The translations under genes and the position numbers were made by a program. From JAAZBA01 sp964461815 (GTDB lineage Bacteria > Bacillota > Clostridia > Oscillospirales > QAMX01), in contig CAYWVF010000011.1 in the NCBI GenBank assembly GCA_964461815.1, positions 1-64,000 of the forward strand: DNA of 64,000 bases. The letters run 5' to 3'. Numbering within the stretch: the stretch's first letter is position 1; each line of letters begins with the position of its first letter. Below, piece by piece: positions 33,635 to 42,379 of the stretch. The notes beneath the pieces are model-generated. The model did no database searches, was not told where the DNA came from, and saw only the letters and a program-made list of their open reading frames with translations.

Positions 33635-35128
33635 TTATTTGATTGCGGTTCCTCCTGCGAAGCCCTCATACTCGCTCAGGAAATCCTCTGCGACCTTTTC
33701 CATATATACTCCGAGCTTACCGTCATCACGGAAGCCGAAATTGATACTCAGTATTCCGAAATAAGTATCTATTATCTGCACCTTCATAAACAGCTGATAA
33801 TCCGTGACCCATGCGGCAGATGCTGCACAGCCATACAGACGATCACCCTTCTGTGAGCCTACTATATCGGAATAACCCAGCTGTGGGAATTTTCCGAACT
33901 CATTGTAGCCCATACCGAACGCTATCTCCTTATCGCCCTGAGTATTGGTATAATAAAGTACACCTTTGTCACCCTCAAAGCAGAATCTCATCCTTGTTAT
34001 ACCCATCGGATTTTCGTCCATCTTATATGTGACGCCGTTTATTTTATCTCTCATGGCACAGGTCTTATTGCCCTTGACCGCAAAGAGCTTCAGTGTATCC
34101 GTGTACTTTTTCAGCGACTCATATGCAGCATCATCTGTCGGAAGCGGTTCATCACTCGCATTATTTGCAATCATGTCAAGGAATCCAAGCTCAATCACCG
34201 TATGTGAACCATTGATGCCCTGATTATCACCGTTATAAATGAGTATCATATCCTTATCGGGTACGCATAAAGCTATCTGATTTCCCATTCCGAGCATACA
34301 GAACGTATTATCATCACGGCAGCTCCAGAACTGATACCCGTAACCGAACTCGTCACGATGATTGCCTACAAATGTATCATTGTCTATCTGAGTAGATGTA
34401 GCGGCAGTCATGTACTCCTCATTCAATATCTGCTCTCCGTTCCATCTGCCCTTATTCATACAGAACATAGCCGTTCTCAGCAGATCCTCAGCCGTACAAA
34501 TAAGTGCGGAGTCACCCCACGAATGTCCTCCGGGGCATTTAAGGCAGTACGCCTCCTTTGATACACCTATTTTATCAAACAATTTTTCTCTTAAATAATC
34601 GATAAAGTCTTTTCCTGTCAGTCGCTCGACAAGAGCTGCCATCACAAATGAACCTGTGCTGTCATAGTCGAAAACAGTTCCCGACGGACGTGATTCCGCT
34701 CTTTTATTTTCAAAATAAAATCTTACACGGTCATCTGTTCTTGCATCAAACCATCCCTCGTTACGCTTTGCCGTCGCCATCATCAGCATATGACGGATCG
34801 TCTGATTTATCATGTTTTCATCCGTCTGATTTTTTATCTCATCCGGGAAGTATTTGCTTATCGGATCATCAAGAGCTATAAGTCCGTCCTGCTCGAGAAA
34901 GCCTATTGCCAACGATACAAAGCTCTTTGTTACCGAGTACATCCTATGTAAAAAATCATGGCTGAACGGCTTCCAATATTTTTCAAAAATCACTTTTCCC
35001 TTACGCATGATCAAAATATCATGCGTTATAAAGCTTTTGCTCTCCAGATGTCGTATATATTTTTCTATATCGGAGGATCGCACACCTACCTGCTCCGGTC
35101 TTTCGTATTGCAATTTATCACTCATCAT
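33635..35128 (-). CDS. Serine hydrolase of the beta-lactamase/penicillin-binding fold
   Basis: 497 residues. The nucleophile box RMYSVTKSFVSLAIG holds the SxxK motif (S-V-T-K, about residue 67) and YDSTGSF supplies the Tyr-x-Ser/Asn position. The N-terminal domain ends with GYQFWSCRDDNTFCMLGMGNQIALCVPDKDMILIYNGDN (in pieces), the region where active members have HxG or KTG. A C-terminal domain of about 150 residues follows. No signal peptide is seen, so it is probably a cytoplasmic esterase, peptidase or amidase rather than an antibiotic-resistance enzyme. It is transcribed alone. Confidence 0.9.
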   Translation of the reverse strand: MMSDKLQYERPEQVGVRSSDIEKYIRHLESKSFITHDILIMRKGKVIFEKYWKPFSHDFLHRMYSVTKSFVSLAIGFLEQDGLIALDDPISKYFPDEIKNQTDENMINQTIRHMLMMATAKRNEGWFDARTDDRVRFYFENKRAESRPSGTVFDYDSTGSFVMAALVERLTGKDFIDYLREKLFDKIGVSKEAYCLKCPGGHSWGDSALICTAEDLLRTAMFCMNKGRWNGEQILNEEYMTAATSTQIDNDTFVGNHRDEFGYGYQFWSCRDDNTFCMLGMGNQIALCVPDKDMILIYNGDNQGINGSHTVIELGFLDMIANNASDEPLPTDDAAYESLKKYTDTLKLFAVKGNKTCAMRDKINGVTYKMDENPMGITRMRFCFEGDKGVLYYTNTQGDKEIAFGMGYNEFGKFPQLGYSDIVGSQKGDRLYGCAASAAWVTDYQLFMKVQIIDTYFGILSINFGFRDDGKLGVYMEKVAEDFLSEYEGFAGGTAIK

Positions 35129-35165
35129 TTTTTCTCCTTTTATATTGTCAATAAAATATGATGCA

Positions 35166-37070
35166 TTAATCCTGCCCCATAGCCTGCGTTATCGCACCTC
35201 GGATATACAAAATATATTTCGCCGTATCTAGCGGATTGACTCCTCTGTATTTCGTGGTCTTACCCAATTCTATTGGGCATTCGGTATAGCCTCCGAAGGA
35301 TGCGCTCATAAAGCCTCTGCCGCCTGTCATTATTTTCAGCTCTGACGGATAGTCCAGAGACGTGGCTACAGGCAGTCTGCCCTCAGCTGTGAACATTCCC
35401 TTTTGTATCACCGGGCTGTCAAGCTCACCACGCATCGTTATAAAATCACCGATTATTCGTCCGGACATATCCTCCGGCACTGCTATGCGGACATTCAAAA
35501 CAGGCTCCAGAAGCGTCGTTCCGATATTATTCAAGCCATCCATTATCCCCATTGGAGTCGCTACAATAAAATCAAGAGGATGAGTATGCACAGTATGATG
35601 ATTTCCGTCTACCAGCGTTATAGCAATATCTGTGACTTCCCAACCGTACATGCCCTGCTTCAGTGCATCCGGGATCGCCTGTTTCACCTGATTCTGGTAT
35701 CGGTAGAATATCATATCATCACGCACGTTAGAGGTAAAGGTGTATCCGCTGCCTCTGGGCAGTGGCTCCATATAAAACTTCATTACCGCCCAGCATGGCT
35801 TTGGCATAGTATAATCCACAAAGCCGTAGCCCGCTGTTGAGATTGTCTCCTTGTATATGACTGTCGGAGCATCAAACGTTACATCAAGATCATATCTGTC
35901 CTTTAACAGGCTCGTCAATATTTCAAGCTGTATTTTCCCCATTATATTGACGCAAAGCTCACGCTCCGTTGGCTCCCACTCCACTCCGAGCATAGGATCC
36001 TCATCTGACAGCTCACGAAGTGCAGCCGCAAGCTCTGTATATTTCGCCTTGTCCGGTGATATCGCTCTTACTCGCAGCAACGGAGCTGCGATCTCATACT
36101 TATTCAGCTTGTCCATCATCCTACCGATCACATCACCTGTACGTATTCCGTTCAATCCGTACAATACTGCGATATCACCTGCATCGACCATTCCCTTATC
36201 TGCGTTTTTCCCTGCCTCCGCACTTCGTATCTGTGATATCTTTCCCTCGTATTCACGGTTAGCAAGTGTGACACGATCACGGCTTTTAAGTGTGCCCGAA
36301 AACATACGTACATGTGCCGCTTTTCCCATTTTCTTATCATGCTCAAGCTTATATACGATGCCCGACAGCTCATTTTCCTCGAGTGTCGCAGGACATGGGA
36401 GATATTTCACTATTGCGTCAAGAAGAGCCTCTATGCCCTCACCCTTCAGTGCAGAGCCGCTTATCATCGGGTACGCTTTACAGTCTTTAACCAGCCGTTT
36501 TAACGCTTCCTCTATTTCACCCTCGTTCAGCTCCTCACCAAGCAGGAACTTCTCCTCGACATATTCGTCACGTTCGGCTGTAAACTCGTACAGATCGTCC
36601 TCGATACTGAAAATATCCTCGGACAGTCGTTCACGCATTTCACACAGCACCTGCTGCACATCAGCTCCCGAACGGTCGATCTTATTTATAAATACTATCG
36701 TCGGTATATTGAGATCATTCAGTGCCTTCCACAGTACCTCCGTCTGTGCCTGTACACCCTCTACCGCCGACACTACAAGCACAGCTCCATCCAGTGCAAG
36801 AAGCGCGCGCTCGACCTCCGAAACAAAATCTGCATGTCCCGGTGTATCAATGATATTTATTCTGACTTCATTATAGCTCAGTGACGCCATTGCCGACCTT
36901 ACCGATATGCCTCTGCGGCGCTCTACATCAAGGCTGTCTGTTGATGCTGTGCCGCTGTCTACACTTCCGAGGCTGCGCTTTTCACCTGATATATAGAGCA
37001 TACGCTCCGTCAAAGTCGTTTTTCCTGCGTCAACGTGGGCAAATATTCCGATATTTCTTATACTTTTCAT
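35166..37070 (-). CDS. TetM-family ribosomal-protection-type translational GTPase
   Basis: 634-residue elongation-factor-G-like GTPase. G motifs: AHVDAGKTTLTE (residues 11-22), DTPGHADF (75-82) and NKID (129-132). Domains II-V follow the Tet(M)/Tet(O) order, with GYTF, QGMYGWEVTDIAITL and a GTTLLEPVLNVRIAVPEDM stretch. The domain IV loop that reads YYSPVSTPADF in Tet(M) is HHTVHTHPLDF here (residues 491-501), so the proline and neighbours that reach the tetracycline site are missing. It overlaps the DUF3810 gene by four bases. It is probably a resident ribosome-associated factor rather than a proven resistance protein. Confidence 0.85.
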   Translation of the reverse strand: MKSIRNIGIFAHVDAGKTTLTERMLYISGEKRSLGSVDSGTASTDSLDVERRRGISVRSAMASLSYNEVRINIIDTPGHADFVSEVERALLALDGAVLVVSAVEGVQAQTEVLWKALNDLNIPTIVFINKIDRSGADVQQVLCEMRERLSEDIFSIEDDLYEFTAERDEYVEEKFLLGEELNEGEIEEALKRLVKDCKAYPMISGSALKGEGIEALLDAIVKYLPCPATLEENELSGIVYKLEHDKKMGKAAHVRMFSGTLKSRDRVTLANREYEGKISQIRSAEAGKNADKGMVDAGDIAVLYGLNGIRTGDVIGRMMDKLNKYEIAAPLLRVRAISPDKAKYTELAAALRELSDEDPMLGVEWEPTERELCVNIMGKIQLEILTSLLKDRYDLDVTFDAPTVIYKETISTAGYGFVDYTMPKPCWAVMKFYMEPLPRGSGYTFTSNVRDDMIFYRYQNQVKQAIPDALKQGMYGWEVTDIAITLVDGNHHTVHTHPLDFIVATPMGIMDGLNNIGTTLLEPVLNVRIAVPEDMSGRIIGDFITMRGELDSPVIQKGMFTAEGRLPVATSLDYPSELKIMTGGRGFMSASFGGYTECPIELGKTTKYRGVNPLDTAKYILYIRGAITQAMGQD

Positions 37071-38185
37071 TTTTCCAGTGAGTCGTAATACTCTGCTATG
37101 AGCAGGTCTACCATCATACCGTAGCTTTTTGTACCGCTTTCCTGACTTAGTGATTTTAAATATGTATCATTTATCTTCTCGCCTGCGTCCTGCATCACGC
37201 CCTCATACTTCTCTATATTTTCATTCAGCTGTATGAGGTCGATCCTGAGCTTGTCGCCTACCTGAGCCTGTATCTCATTTGCCGACGCTCTGTCTGCGCT
37301 GTACAATGCATTTATGCAATACCTGTATGCCATAAAATATGCCGAGTATTTCGCACGTCTGTCCGGATTTTCTCTACATGCAAGATACGCTATAAAATTC
37401 GCCTCATCCTCAGGTGCGATCCCCGATCTGTGCGCCATCTCATGTGCCATATGGAACATTATGCCCGGCGCCGGAGTGTCGGGATTTACTATTGCTTCGC
37501 CTGTAAACGGTATATATATTCCCGCGATTCCGAACCTTGCCATGAGCTTCCATGCATTGAGCGACTTTACCGGAGCGTATGAGCTTCCCAGAAATGCATA
37601 TTGCTCGGAAATCTCCTTGATGCCCTCTACCGTGCGCTCTGCCATCGTTTCAAAGCTTCCGTATCTAGTATAACCGTTCTCATCTCTCGGAATATACTCC
37701 GAATACTCATTCGCCTTTTCAAGCATTTCCATCGTCACAGTCTTCAGCTCCTCAACAGAGCTCGGTCTTACATTCAACTCCATTTTCGATGACAGCGGTG
37801 TGCAGAAATAGTTCGAGCCGAACACTGCCATAAACAGAAATACACCGAATGATGTAAACACGGCTATATTTGATATTATCCTCACGATACGTGCTGCGAC
37901 CGCACCGTTAGTAACCATCTTGAATATCGTCGCCGCCAAATAGATACCGAACACGGTCAGGATCACGATCACGAGCACCTCTGCGACCGTAAACGGTATA
38001 TAGGAGCATGTACCTGACAAAAACAATGCTATTATCTTTGTCACCTCAGAGTAATTGTCTGCCAACTGAGAGTTTTTCATAAACATAACATATGTCAAAG
38101 CATAGGCTGCAATAAGTATTGCAGTCAATACGAATCTCACTATTGTTCCCGACAGTAAAAAGGTCGTTTCAGGACTCTTTCGCAA
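37067..38185 (-). CDS. DUF3810 family membrane metalloprotease-like protein
   Basis: 372 residues with three N-terminal membrane segments (about residues 10-30, 50-80 and 95-125) and an extracytoplasmic domain. The zinc-protease signature HEMAHRSG (HExxH) is preceded by MFHMA, and PEDEANFIAYLACR downstream supplies a likely third ligand glutamate. This layout is DUF3810. The stop overlaps the start of the TetM-like gene by four bases, indicating coupled translation of two proteins with no obvious functional link. Substrate is unknown. Confidence 0.88.
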   Translation of the reverse strand: MRKSPETTFLLSGTIVRFVLTAILIAAYALTYVMFMKNSQLADNYSEVTKIIALFLSGTCSYIPFTVAEVLVIVILTVFGIYLAATIFKMVTNGAVAARIVRIISNIAVFTSFGVFLFMAVFGSNYFCTPLSSKMELNVRPSSVEELKTVTMEMLEKANEYSEYIPRDENGYTRYGSFETMAERTVEGIKEISEQYAFLGSSYAPVKSLNAWKLMARFGIAGIYIPFTGEAIVNPDTPAPGIMFHMAHEMAHRSGIAPEDEANFIAYLACRENPDRRAKYSAYFMAYRYCINALYSADRASANEIQAQVGDKLRIDLIQLNENIEKYEGVMQDAGEKINDTYLKSLSQESGTKSYGMMVDLLIAEYYDSLEK

Positions 38186-38300
38186 TTTGTCTCACTCCAA
38201 ATCGAATAAAGTAAATTTATGTAATTATTATATCATACAGTATACAGTTTTGCAAACTATTATGTGTTTTTAAATTTTGTTGCTGAGTTTTTCAAAACGG

Positions 38301-38330
38301 GAGAAAACGAGAGAAAACAGGAGAAAATCA
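38301..38330. repeat. Short tandem repeat, period 10
   Basis: Three near-copies of GAGAAAACGA in the untranscribed gap between the DUF3810 gene and the rplM promoter. Probably of no function. Confidence 0.5.
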
Positions 38331-38369
38331 AAGCTTTAAAAAAACAAATTAATTTTTTTGAAAAAGTAC

Positions 38370-38398
38370 TTGACAAATGTCTCGGTTTGTGATATAAA
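38370..38398 (+). promoter_or_regulatory. Promoter of rplM-rpsI with leader
   Basis: -35 TTGACA (38370-38375), 17-base spacer, -10 TATAAA (38393-38398). The leader of about 75 bases holds a small stem AGCCG / CGGCT (38411-38429), the place where L13 leader RNAs occur in Firmicutes. Confidence 0.8.
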
Positions 38399-38479
38399 TA
38401 TATAGCGTTGAGCCGTGTTTTGCGGCTTATTATCATGTTTTATTTTAAATTTTTCACATACACTATCGGAGGGAACAGA

Positions 38480-38911
38480 ATGTCAACATTTATGGCAAAA
38501 AACGAGACAATGCAGCGTTCCTGGTATATCCTCGACGCAGCAGGCAAGCCTCTCGGAAGAACAGCTGCTACAGCAGCTCATCTGCTTCGCGGCAAGCACA
38601 AGGCTGAGTTCACACCCAATGCTGACTGTGGTGATTTCGTAATCATCATCAATACAGATAAGGCTATACTCACAGGCAAAAAGATGGAGCAGAAATATTA
38701 TCGCACACATTCCGGCTACGTCGGAGGTCTCAAGGAGACAAAGTATCGCCTTCTTATGGAAACAAAGTCCGATTTTGCAATGAAGCTCGCAGTTCGCGGT
38801 ATGCTTCCTTCAAATCACCTCGGAAGAACAGATCTCAAGAGACTCAAGGTATTCAAGGGCAGCGAGCATTGCCATGCTGCACAGAAGCCCGAAGCTTGGA
38901 CATTAGGCTAA
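38480..38911 (+). CDS. rplM: 50S ribosomal protein L13
   Basis: 143 residues from the ATG at 38480, which has GGAGGG upstream; an upstream in-frame ATG at 38408 lies in the leader and has no ribosome-binding site. L13 features: WYILDAAGKPLGRTAATAAHLLRGK, FVIIINTDKAILTGKKMEQK, YRTHSGYVGGLKE and MLPSNHLGRTDLKRLKVFKG. It is an early-assembly 50S protein. rpsI follows 16 bases later, the universal order. Confidence 0.98.
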   Translation: MSTFMAKNETMQRSWYILDAAGKPLGRTAATAAHLLRGKHKAEFTPNADCGDFVIIINTDKAILTGKKMEQKYYRTHSGYVGGLKETKYRLLMETKSDFAMKLAVRGMLPSNHLGRTDLKRLKVFKGSEHCHAAQKPEAWTLG

Positions 38912-38927
38912 TAGGAGGATTTTGAGA

Positions 38928-39332
38928 ATGTATAAGAGTAAGAAATTATATTTCTACGGCACAGGCCGCAGAAAGAGCTCCGTTGCCAGAGTTAGAGTAT
39001 ATCCGAACGGAACAGGCAAGATCACGATCAACAACAGAGATATCGAAAATTACTTCGGTCTCGAAACATTGAAGCTCATCGTTCGTCAGCCGCTGGTCAC
39101 AACAGATACAGTCGGTAAGTTTGACCTTGATGTTAAGGTTATGGGCGGCGGCTTTACAGGTCAGGCCGGTGCTATCCGTCACGGTCTTTCCAGAGCACTT
39201 CTTCAGGTAAACGAAGAGTACAGACCTCTTCTGAAGAAAGCTGGCTTCCTTACACGTGACCCGAGAATGAAGGAACGCAAAAAGTACGGTCTCAAAGCTG
39301 CACGTCGTGCTCCTCAGTTCAGCAAACGTTAA
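38928..39332 (+). CDS. rpsI: 30S ribosomal protein S9
   Basis: 134 residues from the ATG at 38928, ten bases after AGGAGG (a TTG two codons earlier is too close to it). S9 features: YGTGRRKSSVARVRVYPNGTGKITINNRD, then GGGFTGQAGAIRHGLSRALL and the basic C-terminus ARRAPQFSKR that reaches the P-site tRNA. Cotranscribed with rplM and ended by a terminator. Confidence 0.98.
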   Translation: MYKSKKLYFYGTGRRKSSVARVRVYPNGTGKITINNRDIENYFGLETLKLIVRQPLVTTDTVGKFDLDVKVMGGGFTGQAGAIRHGLSRALLQVNEEYRPLLKKAGFLTRDPRMKERKKYGLKAARRAPQFSKR

Positions 39333-39353
39333 CTTGTGTCTATACAAGACGTC

Positions 39354-39395
39354 AAAGCCTTGGAATCTGCTTGATTTCAAGGCTTTTCTTTTTTG
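39354..39395 (+). terminator. Terminator of rplM-rpsI
   Basis: Stem AAAGCCTTG-GAATC with GATTTCAAGGCTTT and a CTTTTTT tail, 20 bases past the rpsI stop. Confidence 0.88.
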
Positions 39396-39530
39396 CAGTC
39401 ATAAAATCATTATTTCAAAAGAATTATTGCAATAAATCTTTACTTTTTCTTAATCGGTAATATGATATAATTGAAATTCAGTAAGCACTTCACGAATCAC
39501 TCCGTATTTTTTCAAGAAAGGAATCAAAAA

Positions 39531-40385
39531 ATGGAGAACAATAAGCATCGAAAAAACAGTCCGCTTCTTTGGCTGATATGGCTTTTGGAGGGTATCGTCG
39601 TCGGCTTCGGCGCTATATTGCCCGGAGTCAGCGGAGGCACACTTTGCGCTGCATTCGGAATGTATCGTCCGCTGATAGAAACCGTATCCGATTTAAAGGT
39701 CGGGCTTAAAAAGCACGGTTTGATGCTTCTGATCTTTCTTATCGGGGTCATAGTGGGCTTTGTCGGATTGTCAAGTGTTGCAGCTCTGTTTTTCGGAAAG
39801 AATACGATGCTTGTAACATGTCTGTTCATCGGCTTCATTGTAGGCACGTTCCCCGAGCTGTGGCATGATGCCGGAAAGGATGGCAGAAACCGTGCATCCT
39901 ACATTGCGTTGGCAGTAGGCTTTGCGGCAATGCTCATCATCCTTTTTGCATTCAAGTCACATTTTTCCGTAACGATCGCACCCGGTATAGCTGCATATCT
40001 CCTCTGTGGCTTCTTATGGGGACTCGGCATCATAGTCCCGGGACTCAGCTCGTCATCACTGATGCTTTTCTTCGGATTATATCAGCCTATGCTCGAGGGC
40101 ATAGCTAAGATCGATATGCTCGTCTTGCTTCCCATGTCCGTGGGTATCGTCGTGTGCGTACTTGTTCTGTCAAAGGCAGTCAATACCGCCTATAAAAAGT
40201 ACTATTCTGCCGTATCGCACTGTGTGCTCGGTATCGTAGCTGCTACAGCTGTGATGATACTTCCGTCATACAACGGCTCTGTTGCAGATACCGTGCTGAA
40301 CATCGTTTTGATCCTCATAGGTGCTGTGATATCATACACCTTAACACGCATTTGCGACAGGATAAAGGAAAAAACAGATATTTGA
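39531..40385 (+). CDS. DUF368 family membrane protein
   Basis: 284 residues from the ATG at 39531 (GAAAGGAATC upstream). About eight hydrophobic segments. The two DUF368 half-signatures are present: GFGAILPGVSGGTLCAAFGMYRPL near the N-terminus and LGIIVPGLSSSSLMLFFGLYQPMLEG in the second half, an internal repeat. Some DUF368 proteins have been linked to undecaprenyl-phosphate flipping across the membrane. By position it stands alone between ribosomal and rsmA genes. Confidence 0.9.
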   Translation: MENNKHRKNSPLLWLIWLLEGIVVGFGAILPGVSGGTLCAAFGMYRPLIETVSDLKVGLKKHGLMLLIFLIGVIVGFVGLSSVAALFFGKNTMLVTCLFIGFIVGTFPELWHDAGKDGRNRASYIALAVGFAAMLIILFAFKSHFSVTIAPGIAAYLLCGFLWGLGIIVPGLSSSSLMLFFGLYQPMLEGIAKIDMLVLLPMSVGIVVCVLVLSKAVNTAYKKYYSAVSHCVLGIVAATAVMILPSYNGSVADTVLNIVLILIGAVISYTLTRICDRIKEKTDI

Positions 40386-40396
40386 CACATAGAAAC

Positions 40397-40422
40397 GCCG
40401 TCCGACAAGATGTTCGGACGGC
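40397..40422 (+). terminator. Terminator of the DUF368 gene
   Basis: Nine-base stem GCCGTCCGA / TCGGACGGC, 11 bases past the stop; T-rich but interrupted tail. Confidence 0.75.
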
Positions 40423-40465
40423 TTGTATTTCTGTCTCACATTTTACTCTTCATTTGCACATTATA

Positions 40466-40494
40466 TTGACAAAAATAACGTTCTATGCTAAAAT
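40466..40494 (+). promoter_or_regulatory. Promoter of rsmA
   Basis: -35 TTGACA (40466-40471), 17-base spacer, -10 TAAAAT (40489-40494), 41 bases before the ATG. Confidence 0.75.
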
Positions 40495-40535
40495 AGTACA
40501 AAATTATTACAATAATACAGGAACAGGTAAATATC

Positions 40536-41405
40536 ATGTCTCTTTCAAACCCAAGTGTGCTCCGTGATATCATCGATCGCTACGGCTTTGAATTTACAAA
40601 GTCGCTCGGTCAGAATTTTCTCATAGATAATAATGTAGTCGAAAACCTCGTTATGCTCACCGGAGCAGACAAGGACACCTCTGTTCTTGAGGTCGGTCCC
40701 GGTATCGGTACTATGACCGTTCGTCTCGCTGAAATATGTGGTGAGCTTACCGCCGTTGAGATCGACAAATCACTCATTCCCATACTCTCCGAAACGTTGT
40801 CACCGTATCCAAACGCACGTATTATAAACGGTGATATTATGAAGACAGATATAAATGCGATCTGCGACTCTTTTACAAAGAAAAGGATCGTCGCATGTGC
40901 CAATCTTCCCTACTATATCACGACTCCCGTCATTGCTCTGCTTCTCGAATCCTGTAGATTTGACATGCTAAGCATAATGATACAAAAGGAGGTAGGTGAC
41001 AGGCTTGCTTCTAAGCCGGGAAAAAGTGAATACGGAGCATTCACGGTATTTGTAAATACATATGCCGAGGTCGAGCTGGCATTCAAGATCCCGTCAAGCT
41101 GCTTCATGCCAAAGCCAAAGGTAGACTCGGTAGCATTGAAGCTCAATATGCGAAAGGATCCTCTCGTTCCTGCCGATAAGCGTGAGTTTTTCTTCAAGGT
41201 AGTAAAAGCCGCATTTGCACAGCGCAGAAAAACGCTTGTAAACTCCCTTGCAGCCTCCTTCGGTGACAAGATCCCCAAGTCCGATATTTCACAGATGATC
41301 GTCGAGTGCGGTTTTAACGAAAAAATACGCGGTGAGGTTCTTGATATACCGGAATTCTACGCTTTATCCGAAAAAATATTCGATTATCTTGAAAATAACA
41401 CTTGA
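40536..41405 (+). CDS. rsmA: 16S rRNA dimethyladenosine transferase RsmA/KsgA
   Basis: 289 residues. SAM-binding region: KSLGQNFLIDNNVVENLV, then VLEVGPGIGTMTVRLAE, AVEIDKSLIPIL and the catalytic CANLPYYITTPVI (NLPY motif). The C-terminal helical domain has FAQRRKTLVNSLA. It dimethylates two adjacent adenines in the 3' hairpin of 16S rRNA during 30S assembly. Normal length. It has its own promoter, and the infC transcription unit begins just past its stop. Confidence 0.97.
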   Translation: MSLSNPSVLRDIIDRYGFEFTKSLGQNFLIDNNVVENLVMLTGADKDTSVLEVGPGIGTMTVRLAEICGELTAVEIDKSLIPILSETLSPYPNARIINGDIMKTDINAICDSFTKKRIVACANLPYYITTPVIALLLESCRFDMLSIMIQKEVGDRLASKPGKSEYGAFTVFVNTYAEVELAFKIPSSCFMPKPKVDSVALKLNMRKDPLVPADKREFFFKVVKAAFAQRRKTLVNSLAASFGDKIPKSDISQMIVECGFNEKIRGEVLDIPEFYALSEKIFDYLENNT

Positions 41406-41596
41406 CATACGGTATTAAATATGTTATTATATTCTAGGTAAAAGAAGATGCACTATAGTTGCATCTCACCCTCAGCTTCAGCAAAGGGGTTGACATAAAT
41501 TTAGAATAAATGACCTTGATTGTTTGTCAGGTTATATTTTGTGTCAACGAAACGGCTGAAAATGCCGTTTTTATTTTATTTTGGAGGTGTTTTAGC
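41402..41596 (+). promoter_or_regulatory. infC promoter and attenuator leader
   Basis: Promoter: -35 TTGACA (41402-41407, overlapping the rsmA stop), 17-base spacer, -10 TATTAT (41425-41430). The leader has a hairpin with arms AGATGCA / TGCATCT (41455-41467 area), a long-range pair GTTGACA (41489-41495) with TGTCAAC (41542-41548), and an intrinsic terminator AACGGC / GCCGTT (41551-41569) with a T-rich tail ending at the infC ribosome-binding site. This is the layout of L20/IF3-controlled attenuation of infC-rpmI-rplT. Confidence 0.8.
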
Positions 41597-42133
41597 ATTA
41601 ATAACGTCAAGCATCAAATTAACGAGGAAATTAGAGACAAGGAAGTCCGTTTAATAGGTGTAGATGGTTCCCAGATGGGTATAGTATCAGGAGCAACTGC
41701 TCTTCAGGAAGCTATGTCGCGCGGACTTGATCTCGTTAAAATCGCGCCGCAGGCCGAACCGCCTGTCTGCCGTATCATGGATTACGGTAAGTTCAAGTTT
41801 GAGCAGGCAAAGCGTGAGCGTGAAGCCAAAAAGAATCAGAAAACAGTCGATATCAAGGAATTGCAGCTTAGCGTCGGCATCGGCGCGCACGACTATAATT
41901 TCAAGCTTGGTCACGCGAAGCGGTTTCTGTCCGATGGAGACAAGGTAAAGGTTTCTATTCGCTTCCGTGGTCGTGAAATGGCTCATACCGCTCTCGGTCA
42001 AGAGCTTCTGTTGAAATTTGCCGATGAGTGCAGTGAATTTGCGATTATCGAAAAAGCCCCCAAACTGGAAGGCCGTCAGATGCTGCTGTTTTTAGCGCCA
42101 AGACCAGCCTCACCCGCACCTAAAAAGAATTAA
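41597..42133 (+). CDS. infC: Translation initiation factor IF-3 (AUU start)
   Basis: 178 residues. The N-domain begins INNVKHQINEEIRDKEVRLI, the linker holds PPVCRIMDYGKFKFEQAKRERE, and the C-domain has IGAHDYNFKLGHAKRFLSDGDKVKVSIRFRGRE. IF3 checks the start codon and keeps 30S free. No ATG, GTG or TTG lies near the expected start. The only codon at the right place is ATT at 41597, eight bases after GGAGGT (41583-41588). AUU starts are known for infC, where IF3 represses its own translation by rejecting them. The frame is open back to 41510 but that part falls in the attenuator. rpmI and rplT follow. Confidence 0.95.
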   Translation: MNNVKHQINEEIRDKEVRLIGVDGSQMGIVSGATALQEAMSRGLDLVKIAPQAEPPVCRIMDYGKFKFEQAKREREAKKNQKTVDIKELQLSVGIGAHDYNFKLGHAKRFLSDGDKVKVSIRFRGREMAHTALGQELLLKFADECSEFAIIEKAPKLEGRQMLLFLAPRPASPAPKKN

Positions 42134-42146
42134 AGGAGTTAATACT

Positions 42147-42344
42147 ATGCCAAAGATCAAGACACACGGCGGCGCTGCTAAGCGTTTTACGTTGACAAAA
42201 ACAGGTAAAGTAAAGCACATGCAGCAGAACAGACGTCATAAACTCACAACAAAGACAACAAAGCGCAAGAGAGGTCTCAGAACAAGCGCATACGCATCCC
42301 CCGCTGTAGCAGCAAACATCAAGAAAATGATACCGTACGCATAA
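42147..42344 (+). CDS. rpmI: 50S ribosomal protein L35
   Basis: 65 residues: MPKIKTHGGAAKRFTLTKTG, the basic KHMQQNRRHKLTTK core and a C-terminal VAANIKKMIPYA. It starts 13 bases after infC with AAAGGAG and lies in the conserved infC-rpmI-rplT order. Confidence 0.97.
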   Translation: MPKIKTHGGAAKRFTLTKTGKVKHMQQNRRHKLTTKTTKRKRGLRTSAYASPAVAANIKKMIPYA

Positions 42345-42379
42345 GAAATTATTGCGCAATGTAATGGAGGATTATTAGA

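Noticed and set aside
35851..36876. 341-codon forward frame opposite the TetM-like gene
   Set aside because: Serine-rich product typical of the antisense of a codon-biased gene; the reverse strand encodes a clear GTPase.
35166..37070. Acquired antibiotic-resistance gene
   Set aside because: No flanking mobile sequences, gene coupled to a chromosomal DUF3810 gene, and the drug-displacing loop is absent.
38408..38479. N-terminal extension of L13 from the ATG at 38408
   Set aside because: It lies in the leader, only about 10 bases after the -10 box, and has no ribosome-binding site; GGAGGG marks the ATG at 38480.
41510..41596. IF3 starting at the ATG at 41510
   Set aside because: That stretch contains the attenuator terminator and gives an N-terminus unlike IF3; the ATT with GGAGGT is better.
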